Positions 1 through 11,511 are shown, counted from the stretch's first letter. The stretch is 64,000 nt of DNA from Roseobacter sp. CCS2 (GCF_000169435.1 NZ_AAYB01000002.1:1-64000); one strand, 5' to 3'. Notes: a model not told the origin generated them from the sequence alone. Made by a program: numbers and translations.

Positions 1-2115
1 TGCGTATTTCGCTTGGATCTCTTCAGAGATGTTGCTTGGCACTGGTTCGTAGTGGTCAAACTGCATCGAAAAGTTGGCTCTACCGCTCGACATGGACCGC
101 AACGTGTTGATGTAGCCGAACATGTTCGCCAGTGGCACCATCGCGTCGATCGCAATGGCGTTACCGCGTGTGTCCTGACCCTGCACCTGACCGCGACGCG
201 ATGTCAGGTCGCCGATGATACCACCGGTGTGTTCCTCAGGCGTGATCACCTCAACCTTCATGATCGGCTCAAGCAGTTTCGCGCCAGCTTTGCGCATGCC
301 TTCACGCATACACATACGGGCTGCGATCTCAAACGCCATGATGGACGAGTCAACGTCGTGGAACTTACCGTCGATCAAAGCCACCTTAAAGTCGATCACG
401 GGGAAGCCAGCCAATGGGCCGTTATCCATGACAGACCGGATGCCTTTTTCAACGCCGGGGATGTATTCCTTGGGCACAGACCCACCAACAACGCGGCTTT
501 CGAATGAGAAACCTTCGCCCGGCTCTGTCGGGGAAATGATCATTTTCACTTCACCGAACTGACCAGACCCACCCGACTGCTTCTTGTGGGTATAGGTATG
601 CTCAACTTCGTGGCCGATCGTTTCACGGTAAGCCACCTGTGGCGCACCGATGTTCGCTTCAACCTTGAACTCGCGCTTCATGCGGTCGACCAGAATGTCG
701 AGGTGCAATTCGCCCATGCCCTTCATGATGGTCTGACCTGATTCCAGATCAGTTTCCACGCGGAAGGATGGATCCTCGGCAGACAGACGTTGCAACGCAA
801 GGCCCATCTTTTCCTGGTCACCCTTTGTCTTAGGCTCAACAGCGATCTCGATCACAGGATCAGGGAACGTCATTGTTTCCAGAACCACAGGTTCAGCAAC
901 AGAACACAATGTGTCACCTGTTGTTGTGTCCTTCAGGCCGCCAAGTGCGATGATATCGCCAGAAAACGCTTCCGAGATTTCATCACGGTCGTTGGAGTGC
1001 ATGATCATCATGCGGCCAACACGTTCTTTTTTGCCTTTGGTCGAATTCAGGAAGGTATCACCCTTTTCCAGCTTACCCGAATAGATCCGTGTGAATGTCA
1101 GCGAGCCGACAAACGGGTCATTCCAGATTTTAAACGCCAGCGCAGAGAACGCCATGTCATCATCCGCACGGCGGGCAATGTCACGGACTTCGTCTTCGTC
1201 GCCGGGCTTAAAGCCCATGTAATCAACCACATCAAGCGGGCTTGGCAGATAATCAACAACCGCGTTCAGCAGTGGCTGAACACCTTTGTTTTTAAACGCA
1301 GACCCACCCAGAACAGGCACAAATGCCATGCTCAGCGTTGCTTTGCGGATCATTTCGCGCAGCTTTGGCACATCTGGTTCGTTGCCTTCCAGATATGCTT
1401 CCATGGCGTCGTCGTCCTGCTCAACAGCACCTTCGATCAGCTTTTCGCGCCATTCAGCGGCCTGATCTTTCAGGCTGTCACGAATAGGGGCTTTGACCCA
1501 GGATGCACCAAGGTCTTCACCCTGCCACAGCCATTCTTCCATGGTGACAAGGTCAACCAAGCCTTCCAGCTCGGTTTCTGCACCGATCGGGAATGCGATA
1601 GGCAGTGCGCGTGCGCCAGTACGGTCTTCGACCATTTCGACACACTTGAAGAAGTCAGCGCCGATTTTGTCCATCTTGTTGACGAAAACCATACGCGGCA
1701 CTTTATAGCGGTCAGCCTGACGCCAAACAGTTTCTGTCTGCGGCTCAACACCAGCGTTGGCGTCAAGAACACAGACCGCACCGTCAAGCACAGCCAAGGA
1801 ACGCTCAACTTCAATGGTAAAGTCAACGTGGCCGGGTGTGTCGATGATGTTCAGGCGGTGCTTTGGGCTGTCAGCGGTTTCACCATCTTCTGTGCGTTCC
1901 CAGAATGTGGTTGTCGCAGCGGATGTAATGGTAATGCCGCGCTCTTGTTCTTGCTCCATGTGGTCCATGGTTGCAGCGCCATCGTGCACTTCGCCGATGT
2001 TATGCTCTTTACCTGTATAGTACAGGATACGTTCGGAACATGTGGTCTTACCGGCGTCGATATGTGCCATGATGCCAAAGTTACGGTAAAGTTCGAGGGG
2101 ATACTCGCGTGCCAT
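1..2115 (-). CDS. fusA: Translation elongation factor G, complete but for the stop codon outside the window
   Basis: Ribosomal translocase: a GTPase that moves tRNA and mRNA after peptide bond formation. The reverse frame is open for 705 codons from the ATG at 2115 to base 1. The last residues (KYA) match the usual C-terminus of alphaproteobacterial EF-G, so probably only the stop lies beyond the edge. The G domain shows the P-loop AHIDAGKTT (residues 17-25), DTPGHVDF (92-99) and NKMD (146-149). It is followed by domains II-V including the [16 protein letters not shown] stretch near the C-terminus. It is the third gene of the str operon, 15 bases after rpsG. Confidence 0.97.
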   Translation of the reverse strand, partial: MAREYPLELYRNFGIMAHIDAGKTTCSERILYYTGKEHNIGEVHDGAATMDHMEQEQERGITITSAATTTFWERTEDGETADSPKHRLNIIDTPGHVDFTIEVERSLAVLDGAVCVLDANAGVEPQTETVWRQADRYKVPRMVFVNKMDKIGADFFKCVEMVEDRTGARALPIAFPIGAETELEGLVDLVTMEEWLWQGEDLGASWVKAPIRDSLKDQAAEWREKLIEGAVEQDDDAMEAYLEGNEPDVPKLREMIRKATLSMAFVPVLGGSAFKNKGVQPLLNAVVDYLPSPLDVVDYMGFKPGDEDEVRDIARRADDDMAFSALAFKIWNDPFVGSLTFTRIYSGKLEKGDTFLNSTKGKKERVGRMMIMHSNDRDEISEAFSGDIIALGGLKDTTTGDTLCSVAEPVVLETMTFPDPVIEIAVEPKTKGDQEKMGLALQRLSAEDPSFRVETDLESGQTIMKGMGELHLDILVDRMKREFKVEANIGAPQVAYRETIGHEVEHTYTHKKQSGGSGQFGEVKMIISPTEPGEGFSFESRVVGGSVPKEYIPGVEKGIRSVMDNGPLAGFPVIDFKVALIDGKFHDVDSSIMAFEIAARMCMREGMRKAGAKLLEPIMKVEVITPEEHTGGIIGDLTSRRGQVQGQDTRGNAIAIDAMVPLANMFGYINTLRSMSSGRANFSMQFDHYEPVPSNISEEIQAKYA

Positions 2116-2130
2116 CTTGATAGCTTCCTT

Positions 2131-2601
<471 letters not shown>

Positions 2602-2613
2602 CTAATCTTTTCC

Positions 2614-2985
2614 TTACTTAGGACGCTTCGCGCCGTACTTCGAACGGCGTTGCTTACGGTCTTTGACACCTTGTGTATCAAGCACACCGCGCAGAATGTG
2701 GTAACGCACACCTGGAAGGTCTTTGACACGGCCGCCACGGATCAGAACAACAGAGTGTTCCTGCAGGTTGTGGCTTTCACCCGGGATGTAGCTGATGACC
2801 TCAAAACCGTTTGTCAGGCGCACTTTGGCAACCTTACGCATGGCCGAGTTCGGTTTCTTTGGTGTCGTTGTATAAACGCGCGTACAGACGCCGCGTTTTT
2901 GTGGGCAGCCTTCCATATGCTGCGACTTGGACTTCGTGACTTTTGGCTGGCGCGGTTTGCGGATCAGCTGCTGAATCGTTGGCAT
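2614..2985 (-). CDS. rpsL: 30S ribosomal protein S12
   Basis: Decoding-centre protein of the small subunit. The start is set at the ATG at 2985 ([10 protein letters not shown]), giving 123 residues as in the family; a longer frame reaches back to 3009 but adds eight unconserved residues. The loops that carry streptomycin-resistance mutations are wild type: Lys in TPKKPNSA (K43 equivalent) and Lys in GRVKDLPG (K88 equivalent), so the ribosome should be streptomycin sensitive. First gene of rpsL-rpsG-fusA. Its leader of about 210 bases holds two hairpins with T-tracts. Confidence 0.98.
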   Translation of the reverse strand: MPTIQQLIRKPRQPKVTKSKSQHMEGCPQKRGVCTRVYTTTPKKPNSAMRKVAKVRLTNGFEVISYIPGESHNLQEHSVVLIRGGRVKDLPGVRYHILRGVLDTQGVKDRKQRRSKYGAKRPK

Positions 2986-3039
2986 CGTTTGATGTTCCCA
3001 TCTATTCACATGGTGCGTCCGGCAAACGCGAAGGTTTCA

Positions 3040-3062
3040 AAAATGCTTTCACTTCGGAAAGC
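3040..3062 (-). terminator. Leader hairpin 2 upstream of rpsL (attenuator-like)
   Basis: On the minus strand GCTTTC (3062-3057), loop CGAAGT and GAAAGC (3050-3045) form a 6-bp hairpin followed at once by ATTTTTG. It sits about 60 bases upstream of the rpsL start and downstream of the only obvious promoter. It could therefore act as an attenuator rather than the end of another gene. Confidence 0.45.
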
Positions 3063-3064
3063 AC

Positions 3065-3105
3065 AAAAATTCCGCAGTCGAACCCTTACCGGAGGTTCGG
3101 TGCGG
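3065..3105 (-). terminator. Leader hairpin 1 upstream of rpsL (attenuator-like)
   Basis: On the minus strand CCGCA (3105-3101) pairs with TGCGG (3076-3072). Inside it GAACC (3098-3094) pairs with GGTTC (3084-3080), with a nine-base loop. The stem is followed by AATTTTTG. No gene on this strand ends upstream, so the element lies in the rpsL leader. It may attenuate the str operon or release a leader RNA of about 130 nt. Confidence 0.5.
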
Positions 3106-3204
3106 TGAGCTCCAGAGGAACAAAGCTTAAAATGCTCGGTTCTTGGCCACTACGTGGTATGATATCGGGACTTTGAAAGGTTCCCCCTTCGCCCGGATGT
3201 GCGG

Positions 3205-3233
3205 CGTATAGGAGGAGTCGGAATGCCTGTCAA
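3205..3233 (-). promoter_or_regulatory. Sigma-70-type promoter of the str operon
   Basis: Minus strand: TTGACA (3233-3228), exactly 17 bases, then TATACG (3210-3205), near the sigma-70 consensus. Transcription would start near 3197 and reach rpsL after a leader of about 210 bases. The rest of the 395-base gap 3010-3404 holds the two leader hairpins and, next to 3405, presumably a weaker rightward promoter that I cannot define. Confidence 0.65.
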
Positions 3234-3404
3234 CAGCGGCCCCCCGATGCATCAGGCCCGGTATGTCCCTTCGTTATGATCAAGCTGATAATACAGGCCG
3301 CTATTGCATAACAATCAGGCTTTATTGCTTAGCAGATATGGTTGCCCCCACGTTGAAGATCAAGGCGCATTCAGTCCGCCACCAATCATGATGGAGATAC
3401 TTCA

Positions 3405-3995
3405 ATGGTCCGTACCACAGTCAGCATCATCACCCTCATTGCCCTGTCTGCTTGCAGCGTTGGCGGGACATCATCACCCAAACCCAACGCACCCACGGTC
3501 AGTAGCGCCGATGTGCGCGATGCAATGAACGAGGCCGCGTTTATCAGTAACGCCCCTCAGACAAGTTTCAGGGATCTGCCCACAGGCACCGTCACCTATA
3601 CCGGCCAACTAGGTGCCGACGTCAGGGGTGACGTGAACGGCAGTATTCTGGGCGATCTGAACATGGATGTCGGTTTCGCCAGCAATACTGTTCGTGGTTC
3701 TGTCGACAACATCAATATACTTGACGCCAACCAACTTGCCGATCAGCGGCTTGATGGCAGGCTTATTCTGGATGGTGTGGAAACGGCTGGCCAGCTTGAT
3801 GCTTTTGCTTCGGGCAATCTGTCAGGTGTGAACAACAACGGGGCAGACGTCGACACACAAATGTTGCTGATCCTTGATGGTCAAGTCCGCAATGACTTTG
3901 GACGGGGCGACGCGGTCTATGGCGCGGCCAGCGGGCAGGCCGAAGGGGACCTTGATTTCGATGTCGAAGGTGTTTTCTACGGCAGCCGTAACTAA
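3405..3995 (+). CDS. Putative outer-membrane lipoprotein, TbpB/beta-barrel-like C-terminal region
   Basis: A 196-residue protein with a lipoprotein signal peptide: short basic start (MVRTT), hydrophobic core and lipobox LSAC, which would make Cys17 the lipidated residue. The mature part is rich in Gly, Asp and Asn, with repeating strand-like segments (LGADVRGDVNGSILGDLNMDVGF at the core) and a C-terminal FYGSRN. Such patterns recall the eight-stranded barrels of transferrin-binding-protein-like surface lipoproteins. That assignment rests on general resemblance only. A GGAGA ribosome site precedes the ATG. It converges with the DMT transporter gene, leaving a 2-base gap. Confidence 0.7.
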   Translation: MVRTTVSIITLIALSACSVGGTSSPKPNAPTVSSADVRDAMNEAAFISNAPQTSFRDLPTGTVTYTGQLGADVRGDVNGSILGDLNMDVGFASNTVRGSVDNINILDANQLADQRLDGRLILDGVETAGQLDAFASGNLSGVNNNGADVDTQMLLILDGQVRNDFGRGDAVYGAASGQAEGDLDFDVEGVFYGSRN

Positions 3996-3997
3996 GC

Positions 3998-4900
3998 TTA
4001 CTTGATGCGGTCCAGCATAACCCTGTGCCGGATCTGCAGCTTGGTTTCGCGGTACAGTGTAAACAGGCCGGTCGCCACAACGATCCCACCGCCGGTCAAG
4101 GCCAGCGCATTAGGCCATTCATCAAACACCACGACACCAAGGATCAGCGCCACCAACAGACTGGTATACCGAAACGGGGCCACAAACCCGATCTCGCCAA
4201 AGCGCATCGCGCTGGCGGATGCGATATAGGCAAAGATCATAAAGGTCATTGCCCCGCCCAACTGCAAACCAGCGGTCGTCGTTAACGGCTGCCATGGCGT
4301 GAACAGTGACCCAATTGCGCCAAAACCCATAACCCCGACCGCCGCTATCAGTGCGACAAACACCGCCGGCACATCACGCGACATACGTCGCATGGCGATA
4401 TCGCGCATCGTCGCGCAGGCAACAGCACAAAGCGCATAGATGCTATAACTGCTGAAATCCGCACCACCCGGTTGGATGATCAGCAAAACCCCGACAAAGC
4501 CCACAAAGATCGCGGTGAGGCGGCGCCAGCCCAGCGCCTCGCCCAGTATCAGGGCCGCAGCAAGGCTGACACTGAGGGGAAGCACCTGCAAAATCGCGCT
4601 TACATTCGCCAGCGGCATGTTGAAAAGGGCGGTGAGAAAGAAAAACGTCCCCCCCAACTCACCCGCCGTGCGCAGCAGCAAAAGCCCCCAGTCGCGCAGC
4701 GCAAACCCAAAGCGGAACTGCCCCAGCAGACGGCACATGATCGCCAGAAAGATGACGGCACCAATACCACGCAAAAAGATTGCCTGAAACAACGGTACTT
4801 CGTCCGACAACGCCTTCATGAAGGCATCGTTGAACGTATAGGCGCACATCGCGCACACCATAAAAAGCGCACCGCGCATGTTGTCTGACAGGACAGGCAT
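3998..4900 (-). CDS. EamA/DMT-family membrane transporter
   Basis: A 300-residue integral membrane protein of the drug/metabolite transporter superfamily. It shows about ten hydrophobic segments in two tandem EamA halves; the second half begins near residue 150 (SIYALCAVACATMRDIAMRR region). The C-terminal sequence has the usual short basic tail after the last segment. The substrate cannot be told from the sequence; relatives export amino acids, nucleosides or osmolytes. Start MPVLSDNMRG at 4900; an internal Met at 4879 is an alternative. Confidence 0.88.
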   Translation of the reverse strand: MPVLSDNMRGALFMVCAMCAYTFNDAFMKALSDEVPLFQAIFLRGIGAVIFLAIMCRLLGQFRFGFALRDWGLLLLRTAGELGGTFFFLTALFNMPLANVSAILQVLPLSVSLAAALILGEALGWRRLTAIFVGFVGVLLIIQPGGADFSSYSIYALCAVACATMRDIAMRRMSRDVPAVFVALIAAVGVMGFGAIGSLFTPWQPLTTTAGLQLGGAMTFMIFAYIASASAMRFGEIGFVAPFRYTSLLVALILGVVVFDEWPNALALTGGGIVVATGLFTLYRETKLQIRHRVMLDRIK

Positions 4901-4938
4901 AGCGCAGGCGTATCAGCGCCATGCGTGCAAGACCAGCA

Positions 4939-5346
4939 CTAGCGCAGCACATGCACCGCGCATTTGGCGTGACGCACGACCTTGGCCGCAGTGGACCCCA
5001 GCAGATAGTCCTGCATCCCCGGCTGGTGACTGGCGACAATAATCAGATCAGTGTCATTGTTGTCAGCATGCGCCAGAATGGTCCGCGACGAATGGCCATC
5101 AACCACAACCGTAGATGCGTTATCAACGCCTTCGACAAGGGATTTCAGCCCTTCGATGATGTCGGCTTTTGCCGCATCGCGATGACCTTCGGGCAGATAC
5201 TCTATGGCGTATTTGGGCAGATGCTCCATCACATGCAGGCAGGTGATTGACCCGCCATGCACACGCAGCGCCTGCGCAATTTCCATCGCGCCTTGGGCGT
5301 TACGGTCAGCTTCGAATGACACAGGAACAAGGATATTTTTGTACAT
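4939..5346 (-). CDS. Universal stress protein, UspA family
   Basis: A 135-residue single-domain Usp. It begins MYKNILVPVSFE, typical of the family's first beta strand. Near the C-terminus it has an ATP-binding pattern (SHQPGMQDYLLGSTAAKVV, i.e. G-x-x-x-x-x-x-GS/T-x-x), so it is probably of the ATP-binding UspFG-like type. It likely works as a cytoplasmic dimer in stress survival; the precise partner is unknown. Stand-alone leftward gene between the DMT transporter and ftsK. Confidence 0.9.
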   Translation of the reverse strand: MYKNILVPVSFEADRNAQGAMEIAQALRVHGGSITCLHVMEHLPKYAIEYLPEGHRDAAKADIIEGLKSLVEGVDNASTVVVDGHSSRTILAHADNNDTDLIIVASHQPGMQDYLLGSTAAKVVRHAKCAVHVLR

Positions 5347-5421
5347 CAGGAACGTCCTTCTATGGTTGTCCCTATTGTACCAAACGGATCACCCGTGTGC
5401 CTTGATCTGTGTCACCGGTTT

Positions 5422-8283
5422 CTAGTGCTGCTCCGGCACCAAAATCTCACGCTTGCCCACGTGGTTGGCCGAACTCACAACACCTTCATCTTCCATCTGT
5501 TCCACCAGCCGTGCGGCCTTGTTATAACCGATCGCCAGTTTGCGTTGGATGTAGGACGTTGAACATTTGCGATCTTTGATCACAATCGCCACAGCCGTGT
5601 CATAAAGCGCGTTTTCGCTGTCGGACCCGTCGCCCAGACCCAGCACCAGATCAATGCTGCTTTCGGCATCATCCGCAGGCCCTTCGACCACACCGGACAT
5701 ATATTCAGGCGGGCCGAACCCTTTAAGGTGGTTGACGATCTCTTCAACCTCTTCGTCACTCACGAACGGTCCATGCACACGGGTAATCTTGGACCCACCA
5801 GCCATATAAAGCATGTCACCCATACCCAACAGTTGTTCGGCCCCCATTTCACCAAGGATGGTGCGGCTGTCGATTTTCGACGTCACCTGAAAGGAAATCC
5901 GCGTCGGAAAGTTCGCCTTGATCGTACCGGTAATCACATCCACCGACGGACGCTGTGTCGCCATGATCAGGTGAATACCAGAGGCACGGGCCATCTGCGC
6001 CAGACGCTGAATACAAGCCTCAATCTCTTTACCCGCCACCATCATCAGATCGGCCATCTCATCCACGATCACGACGATATAAGGCAGTATTTCCGGCTGA
6101 AATTCCTCGGTCTCGAAAACCGGATCGCCGGTTTCGTCGTCAAACCCGGTTTGCACCGTGCGGCTGAACATTTCATTCTTGGCCAGCGCGTCTTTCACGC
6201 GACCATTGAAGCCATCAATGTTGCGCACGCCCATCTTGGACATCTTGCGATAGCGTTCTTCCATCTCGCCCACGACCCATTTCAGGGCGACAACCGCTTT
6301 TTTGGGGTCCGTCACAACGGGGGACAGCAAATGCGGGATGCCGTCATAAACGGAAAGTTCCAGCATCTTGGGATCAATCATGATCATCCGGCATTCTTCC
6401 GGCGTCAGTTTGTAAAGCAGTGACAGGATCATCGTATTGATCGCCACGGATTTACCCGAACCGGTTGTACCCGCGATCAATAGGTGAGGCATCTTGGCAA
6501 GGTTCGCGATAATCGGCTCACCGCCAATATCCTTACCCAGCGCCAATGGCAGTTTCTGGTTGCCATCACCGAAATCACGATGCGACAGGATTTCGCGCAA
6601 AACCACCTTCTCGCGGTTTTCATTGGGCAATTCGATCCCAATGACAGACCGGCCCGGCACGGTAGACACACGCGCCGATAGGGCAGACATGGAACGCGCA
6701 ATATCATCAGATAGACCGATGACGCGGGATGCTTTCAAACCCGGCGCAGGCTCCAGCTCGTACATGGTCACGACAGGACCGGGACGAACCGAAACGATCT
6801 CACCCTTCACGCCGTAATCATCCAGCACGCTTTCCAGCATGCGGGCGTTTTCCTCCAAGGCCTCATCGCTCAGATGATGACGCTGGATATCAATCGGGTT
6901 GGACAGCAGACCCAATGGCGGATGCTCGTAAGACGCATATTTATCTTCAAACTTCAACGCAGGTTGGGCTTCAGCCTTCGCCTGACGGGACGGTGCAGGC
7001 GCGCGTTTCGGCGGGTGCTGCACAACGCTGCGTGGCTCTGGCGTTGGCACATGCGCCTCTGGGATTGGCATATGTGGTGCGGCCATACGTGGCGCTTCCT
7101 CGATGCCTTCGACCAATGGCTCATCTTCATCCATCGGTTCAAACACCAACGGGGCAGGGCCACGGCCCGCGGTCAAAGACGGCTCAATCCGCACACCCGT
7201 AGGTGAGGGCGGCACCGCACGGCTTTTGATCGCATCCGCAATCCGCGCGCTCACACGGTCAGTATTGGCGGGCAGTGCATCTGCCACAGGTTCAGGCGTC
7301 ACCAACTCAGGCTCCGGCATCGGATCGTTACGCTTGAGCAGACCAGACAAGAACCCGCCCTGTGGTTCCGCTGTCGCAGTGCGGGCCGGGGCCGACAAAG
7401 GCGGCGCTGGCGGCATTTTGGGCGCTGTCAAAGGTGGCTCAGCGGTGGGCACAACAGGGTTGGACCGCACAACAGCGGCGGCGCGCACGCGCGGGTCGTC
7501 CTGTAAAGGTGGCACCGAAAACGGATCCTCCAACGCGGGCTCTTCCGCACGGGCTGCACGGGTTTCTGCAAACTGTTCGCGGCGCGCCTGAACGGTTGCG
7601 TTCATACCTTGCGCCGCTTGGGCCGACATCGCGGCGCCCTTGCCCAACACGCGCAACAGCGTGGCATAAAGCATGACAGTGCCCAGCAAGACAAAGCGCC
7701 CAGCGACCTTCATTTCCGGCTTGGTAAAGCCCAGCACAAAGGCCATCAGCGCCAGCAAAGCGACACCCGTCAGCAGTGACAGCAGCTTGACCCCAAAGAT
7801 CGTACCCACAGGCACAATCGTCAGGATCACACCCAGCACAGTATCGCCAAACAGGCCACCAAGACCAAAGTTCGCAGGCCATTCAAAACCGGGGGTCAGC
7901 GTCGCCGCATGGACCGACGCCAGAATAATCGCCACAGGCGCAAAGATCAGACGGCCAATCGCGCGCTCCTGCCCGTGATGCATGACAAAGCGCAGACCCC
8001 ACATCATCAAAACCAGCGGCACAACCCAAATGCCAAGGCCAATGACCATCATCAAGGGTGCAGCGGTCGAGGCCCCAAAATGCCCCAGCCAGTTCTGCAC
8101 AGGGGCATCGGTGGCGGAAATCCAGCTTGGATCATTAGGGGAATAACTGCCCACCATCGCGGCAATCAGCAGGCCCACAAAGATCAGGGCAAGACCCACC
8201 AGTTCCTTGGTGCGCTTTTCAATCGCTGCCTGCGTTGTACTGTCCAAAAGCGGGTCGCGCCGCCGGGATTGGTAAGATGCCAT
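5422..8283 (-). CDS. ftsK: DNA translocase FtsK
   Basis: Septum-anchored DNA pump that clears the chromosome terminus and activates XerCD at dif. The ATG at 8283 ([13 protein letters not shown]) gives 953 residues; the open frame continues upstream into the aminotransferase gene but that part is not conserved. There are four membrane segments within the first 200 residues, then a Pro/Ala-rich linker. The motor has Walker [10 protein letters not shown] near residue 600 and Walker [12 protein letters not shown] near 731. The C-terminal gamma winged helix ([19 protein letters not shown]) reads KOPS. Length is ordinary for alphaproteobacteria. Confidence 0.97.
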   Translation of the reverse strand: MASYQSRRRDPLLDSTTQAAIEKRTKELVGLALIFVGLLIAAMVGSYSPNDPSWISATDAPVQNWLGHFGASTAAPLMMVIGLGIWVVPLVLMMWGLRFVMHHGQERAIGRLIFAPVAIILASVHAATLTPGFEWPANFGLGGLFGDTVLGVILTIVPVGTIFGVKLLSLLTGVALLALMAFVLGFTKPEMKVAGRFVLLGTVMLYATLLRVLGKGAAMSAQAAQGMNATVQARREQFAETRAARAEEPALEDPFSVPPLQDDPRVRAAAVVRSNPVVPTAEPPLTAPKMPPAPPLSAPARTATAEPQGGFLSGLLKRNDPMPEPELVTPEPVADALPANTDRVSARIADAIKSRAVPPSPTGVRIEPSLTAGRGPAPLVFEPMDEDEPLVEGIEEAPRMAAPHMPIPEAHVPTPEPRSVVQHPPKRAPAPSRQAKAEAQPALKFEDKYASYEHPPLGLLSNPIDIQRHHLSDEALEENARMLESVLDDYGVKGEIVSVRPGPVVTMYELEPAPGLKASRVIGLSDDIARSMSALSARVSTVPGRSVIGIELPNENREKVVLREILSHRDFGDGNQKLPLALGKDIGGEPIIANLAKMPHLLIAGTTGSGKSVAINTMILSLLYKLTPEECRMIMIDPKMLELSVYDGIPHLLSPVVTDPKKAVVALKWVVGEMEERYRKMSKMGVRNIDGFNGRVKDALAKNEMFSRTVQTGFDDETGDPVFETEEFQPEILPYIVVIVDEMADLMMVAGKEIEACIQRLAQMARASGIHLIMATQRPSVDVITGTIKANFPTRISFQVTSKIDSRTILGEMGAEQLLGMGDMLYMAGGSKITRVHGPFVSDEEVEEIVNHLKGFGPPEYMSGVVEGPADDAESSIDLVLGLGDGSDSENALYDTAVAIVIKDRKCSTSYIQRKLAIGYNKAARLVEQMEDEGVVSSANHVGKREILVPEQH

Positions 8284-8294
8284 GCTGTTATTCC

Positions 8295-9470
8295 TCAACC
8301 ATACAAACAGTCGCGGATCAGGGTCAGACCGCGCTGCATTTCTTGTGTTGGGGCCACCATGGCGACCCGAATGTAATTCTTGCCGGGGTTTGCCCCGTTT
8401 GTGTCTTGGGACAGATACGCACCGGGCAGGGTGCGCACGCCGGTTTCCTGCCACAGCTTGACCGCCGCTGTTTCGCCGTCACCCGTGGGCAACCACAAAA
8501 AGAACCCCGCCTGCGGGGATTGGTAGCCATCCACATGGCCCAGTATATCATCCGCGATCGCGTATTTGCGATGATAGAGGGCACGGTTTTCAACCACATG
8601 GTCCTCATCATCCCACACGGCGGCGGCAACGGCCTGCAAAGGCTCCGGCAACGGCGCACCGGCAAAGGCACGCAGGCTGCGCAAACGGGCGATGGACTCA
8701 GGCCCGCCCGCACAAAAGCCAGAACGCAGACCGGGCAGGTTCGACCGTTTGGACAGGGAATGAAAGATCAAGACCCGCTCAGGATGCGCACCCATATCCT
8801 TGGCAATTTGTAGCGCACCGGGGGGCGGCACCTCGCGATAAATCTCGGAATAGCATTCATCGGCGAAGATAATGAAATCATGCTTTTCGGCCAGCGCAAT
8901 CAGGTCACGCCAATAATCAGCATCCGCCACAGCCCCCTGCGGGTTGGCGGGGGAACAGATATAGGCAATCGCCGTGCGATCCAAAATGTCTTTTGGCAAC
9001 GCATGAAAATCCGGCAAATGGCCGGTCTCAACCGTGGCAGGCACATAAACAGGCTCTGCTCCAACAGACCGGGCGGCGACCGCATAAACCTGATAGAATG
9101 GATTGGGCGTCAGAATAACCGGCTGGCCATTCTTCTGCTCCGGGCACAACGCCATGGCCGCATTATAAAGCCCCTCACGGGTGCCATTCAGCGCCAAAAT
9201 CTGGGTCTGCGGCACGTCAAGACCGTAACGGCGCTTTAGAAAACCACCGATAGCGTCCAGTAAATCGGACGTCCCATAATTCTCAGGATACTTCCCAAAT
9301 CCGGCCAGATTGGCCGCAAGAATGTCGCCCACAAAGCCGGGAAACGCATGGCGCGGCTCGCCAATCGTCATGTTGATCGTCTCGGACGCCTGTGTCGGCA
9401 CGTCAAGAAGCGCACGCAAGCGTGGCCACGTCGCTGCCGGAAGGTCCGAAAACCGCTCAGGAAATACCAT
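8295..9470 (-). CDS. Class I/II PLP aminotransferase, DapC-like
   Basis: Fold-type I aminotransferase of 391 residues from the Met at 9470 ([10 protein letters not shown]); a longer frame reaches 9494. The Schiff-base lysine is Lys241 in [17 protein letters not shown] (173-179) carries the conserved Asn, FADECYSE holds the Asp that pairs with the pyridine nitrogen, and a C-terminal Arg in NYIRVAM binds the substrate carboxylate. The overall pattern, including the SKRSN motif, is closest to succinyldiaminopimelate aminotransferase (lysine/meso-DAP synthesis), but substrate choice within this family is hard to read. It ends 11 bases before ftsK, so the two may be co-transcribed. Confidence 0.88.
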   Translation of the reverse strand: MVFPERFSDLPAATWPRLRALLDVPTQASETINMTIGEPRHAFPGFVGDILAANLAGFGKYPENYGTSDLLDAIGGFLKRRYGLDVPQTQILALNGTREGLYNAAMALCPEQKNGQPVILTPNPFYQVYAVAARSVGAEPVYVPATVETGHLPDFHALPKDILDRTAIAYICSPANPQGAVADADYWRDLIALAEKHDFIIFADECYSEIYREVPPPGALQIAKDMGAHPERVLIFHSLSKRSNLPGLRSGFCAGGPESIARLRSLRAFAGAPLPEPLQAVAAAVWDDEDHVVENRALYHRKYAIADDILGHVDGYQSPQAGFFLWLPTGDGETAAVKLWQETGVRTLPGAYLSQDTNGANPGKNYIRVAMVAPTQEMQRGLTLIRDCLYG

Positions 9471-9608
9471 AACTGCCTCAATACGCCGGATCATTTGCGC
9501 CCGACTTTTTTACAAACTAGCGCGGCGGTGGCGGGTCTGTCCAGAAGAAGGGGCGCGTCGGCGGGTTTTTGTGGCTTTTTGGTCAGTTAGGAGGTGGTCT
9601 GACTGCCT

Positions 9609-9989
9609 TTAGTTTGCATTAAGCAAGGCCAAACGTCGTTCGAATTCTTTTTCGAATTCGTTGGGGACATAGATGCAATTAACTGCATCGGCGACCAAAT
9701 CGCTCCGCGCAGCCTCGTTGAATACTAAATCAACAAATTCTTCAAAGCTTTCATTCATTAGGGTTTCGAGAGGGCCAACGCCCAACATCTCGGTTTCATC
9801 TAATGTAAGTTCTTGCCTTGCGATGCCTAGAATGGCTTTAAAGAGTTCGTGTGGTCGACTGATTGACCACTTAATTGCAGCACCAATCACCCATTCACAA
9901 GCTAGCCAGTCGGAACTGCCAACCACCGATCTTCTGTACTTCAACCAAGCACTTTCGAAGTCGCTTGCAGAATAGTTTTTGTAGTCCAT
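9609..9989 (-). CDS. Hypothetical protein, AT-rich orphan (possibly DUF6869)
   Basis: A 126-residue soluble, acidic protein with no signal or membrane segment. The layout (early W-L-x-Y, an HELF-A-I helix, GVGPLETLM, then FVDLVFNEAARSD) resembles my recollection of the DUF6869 family; I could not verify this. Base composition is clearly lower in GC than both neighbours, and no strong ribosome site precedes the ATG, which suggests recent acquisition. It stands alone between the aminotransferase and the amidase. Function unknown. Confidence 0.6.
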   Translation of the reverse strand: MDYKNYSASDFESAWLKYRRSVVGSSDWLACEWVIGAAIKWSISRPHELFKAILGIARQELTLDETEMLGVGPLETLMNESFEEFVDLVFNEAARSDLVADAVNCIYVPNEFEKEFERRLALLNAN

Positions 9990-10067
9990 GACAGAAATTT
10001 GCCCTATACATTCGCGTCAGTCAGCCCTTGCGATACTGATGCTTCATTTGCTCTCCTAAGAGGGAAG

Positions 10068-11432
10068 CTAGTCTAAACATGAATGCAAATATTCACTAGA
10101 AGCCGACCTCAAAGCCCCTTCAACCGCAGCCGCCACCCTCAACAACGCCGCCTCTGTCCTGTTCTGCCCGTTCAGCATAATCCCGCAAGACGGCACCCCT
10201 GTCGGCAGCGTCACCGAACACACATCCATCAGGTTCGCGACCCGTGTGTTACGCAACGCGAGCAGGTTTTCGCTTTTGTAGTAGGCATCATCCGCCAACA
10301 AACGCTCCGCATTGGGTGGCACGATCGGGGCGGTGGGCATGATCACCGCGTCAAACTGTGCGGTCTCGGCGTGGTACTGTTTGCGGATGTCGCGCAGCAG
10401 GTTCCAGCCCGCGCAATAATCGGCCCCGCCCACAGCTTTCCCGCCCCGCACACGTTCCAAAATCTGGGGGAACATCTTTTCAGGGTGTGCCTCGACCAGA
10501 TCACGCCACCAGCCATAGCTGTCAGCGGCATAGAGGTTGCCCGCTTGCGCGAAGGCATCCGCCAGCGCGGGAAACGCACGGTGTTCGATCTGGGCTCCAG
10601 CGGCTTGCAACCGGTTAACCGCATCCTCGAACGCATCGCGAGGGGCGCCCCTAATCTCGTCAAAGACGATGGTATCAAGAACCATGAACCGCAAACCCTC
10701 CAGACTGCAGCCAGCCAAATCAGCAGGCTTCCCGCCCTCCAATACCGCCAACAACAGGTTTGCATCCTCAACCGACCGGCACAAAGGCCCCACCGTATCA
10801 AAGGTCAAACACAGCGGCACGACCCCCTCCAACGACAACCGCCCATGCGTTGTCTTCAACCCTACCAGATCGTTCCACGCTGACGGTATCCGCACCGATC
10901 CACCCGTATCAGACCCGATGCCAGCCGCCGCCAAGCCAAACGCGACCGAGGTCGCAGCCCCGGACGACGACCCACCCGGTACGGCCTCATGGTCATTCAC
11001 GCAAGGCGGCGTCGCGGTGATGGGGTTCAACCCCAGCCCGGAAAACGCGATCTCGGACATGTGGGTTTTGCCAAGACAAACGAGGCCCGCCGCCGTTGCC
11101 GCCTTCAACATTTCCGCGTCCTGATCCGGCACGCGCCCCGCCATCAACGCCGTCCCGGCCTCGGTCCCCACCCCAGCGGTATCAAATAAATCCTTCCACG
11201 ACACCGGCACGCCATCCAACGCACTGCGGCGCATGCCCGCCTTCGCCCGTGCAGACGCCGCTTTCGCCTCAGCCCGCGCGCGGTCATGCATCACCCGCGC
11301 ATAAATCCGGTCCCGGAATTCATGCGCGTCGATGGCGTCCAGATAGACCTCTGTCAGCGCCACAGGGTCAATCTGCCCCGCCCCAATCGCACGGCCCAAA
11401 TCCGCCGCTGTCATCCATCGCCAGTCTTGCAT
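10068..11432 (-). CDS. Amidase-signature family hydrolase
   Basis: A 454-residue amidase; start chosen at the ATG at 11432 (MQDWRWMTAADL), because the upstream open frame runs into the divergent gene. The Ser-cisSer-Lys triad is complete: Lys80 in VSWKDLF, the cis-Ser within GGSSSGAA (153-160) and nucleophile Ser179 in GSDTGGSVRIPS. The C-terminal third is typical of generic amidases rather than GatA, since the gatCAB context is missing. It probably cleaves a small amide or carbamoyl compound. Divergent from the flavoprotein hydroxylase, with 79 bases between starts. Confidence 0.9.
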   Translation of the reverse strand: MQDWRWMTAADLGRAIGAGQIDPVALTEVYLDAIDAHEFRDRIYARVMHDRARAEAKAASARAKAGMRRSALDGVPVSWKDLFDTAGVGTEAGTALMAGRVPDQDAEMLKAATAAGLVCLGKTHMSEIAFSGLGLNPITATPPCVNDHEAVPGGSSSGAATSVAFGLAAAGIGSDTGGSVRIPSAWNDLVGLKTTHGRLSLEGVVPLCLTFDTVGPLCRSVEDANLLLAVLEGGKPADLAGCSLEGLRFMVLDTIVFDEIRGAPRDAFEDAVNRLQAAGAQIEHRAFPALADAFAQAGNLYAADSYGWWRDLVEAHPEKMFPQILERVRGGKAVGGADYCAGWNLLRDIRKQYHAETAQFDAVIMPTAPIVPPNAERLLADDAYYKSENLLALRNTRVANLMDVCSVTLPTGVPSCGIMLNGQNRTEAALLRVAAAVEGALRSASSEYLHSCLD

Positions 11433-11511
11433 GTCATTCTCCTGCTTGTGCGCGACGGTAGCGGCCATCAGGCGCATGGACAATCCCGCGCGGGCGCGCA
11501 TATTGCACCGT

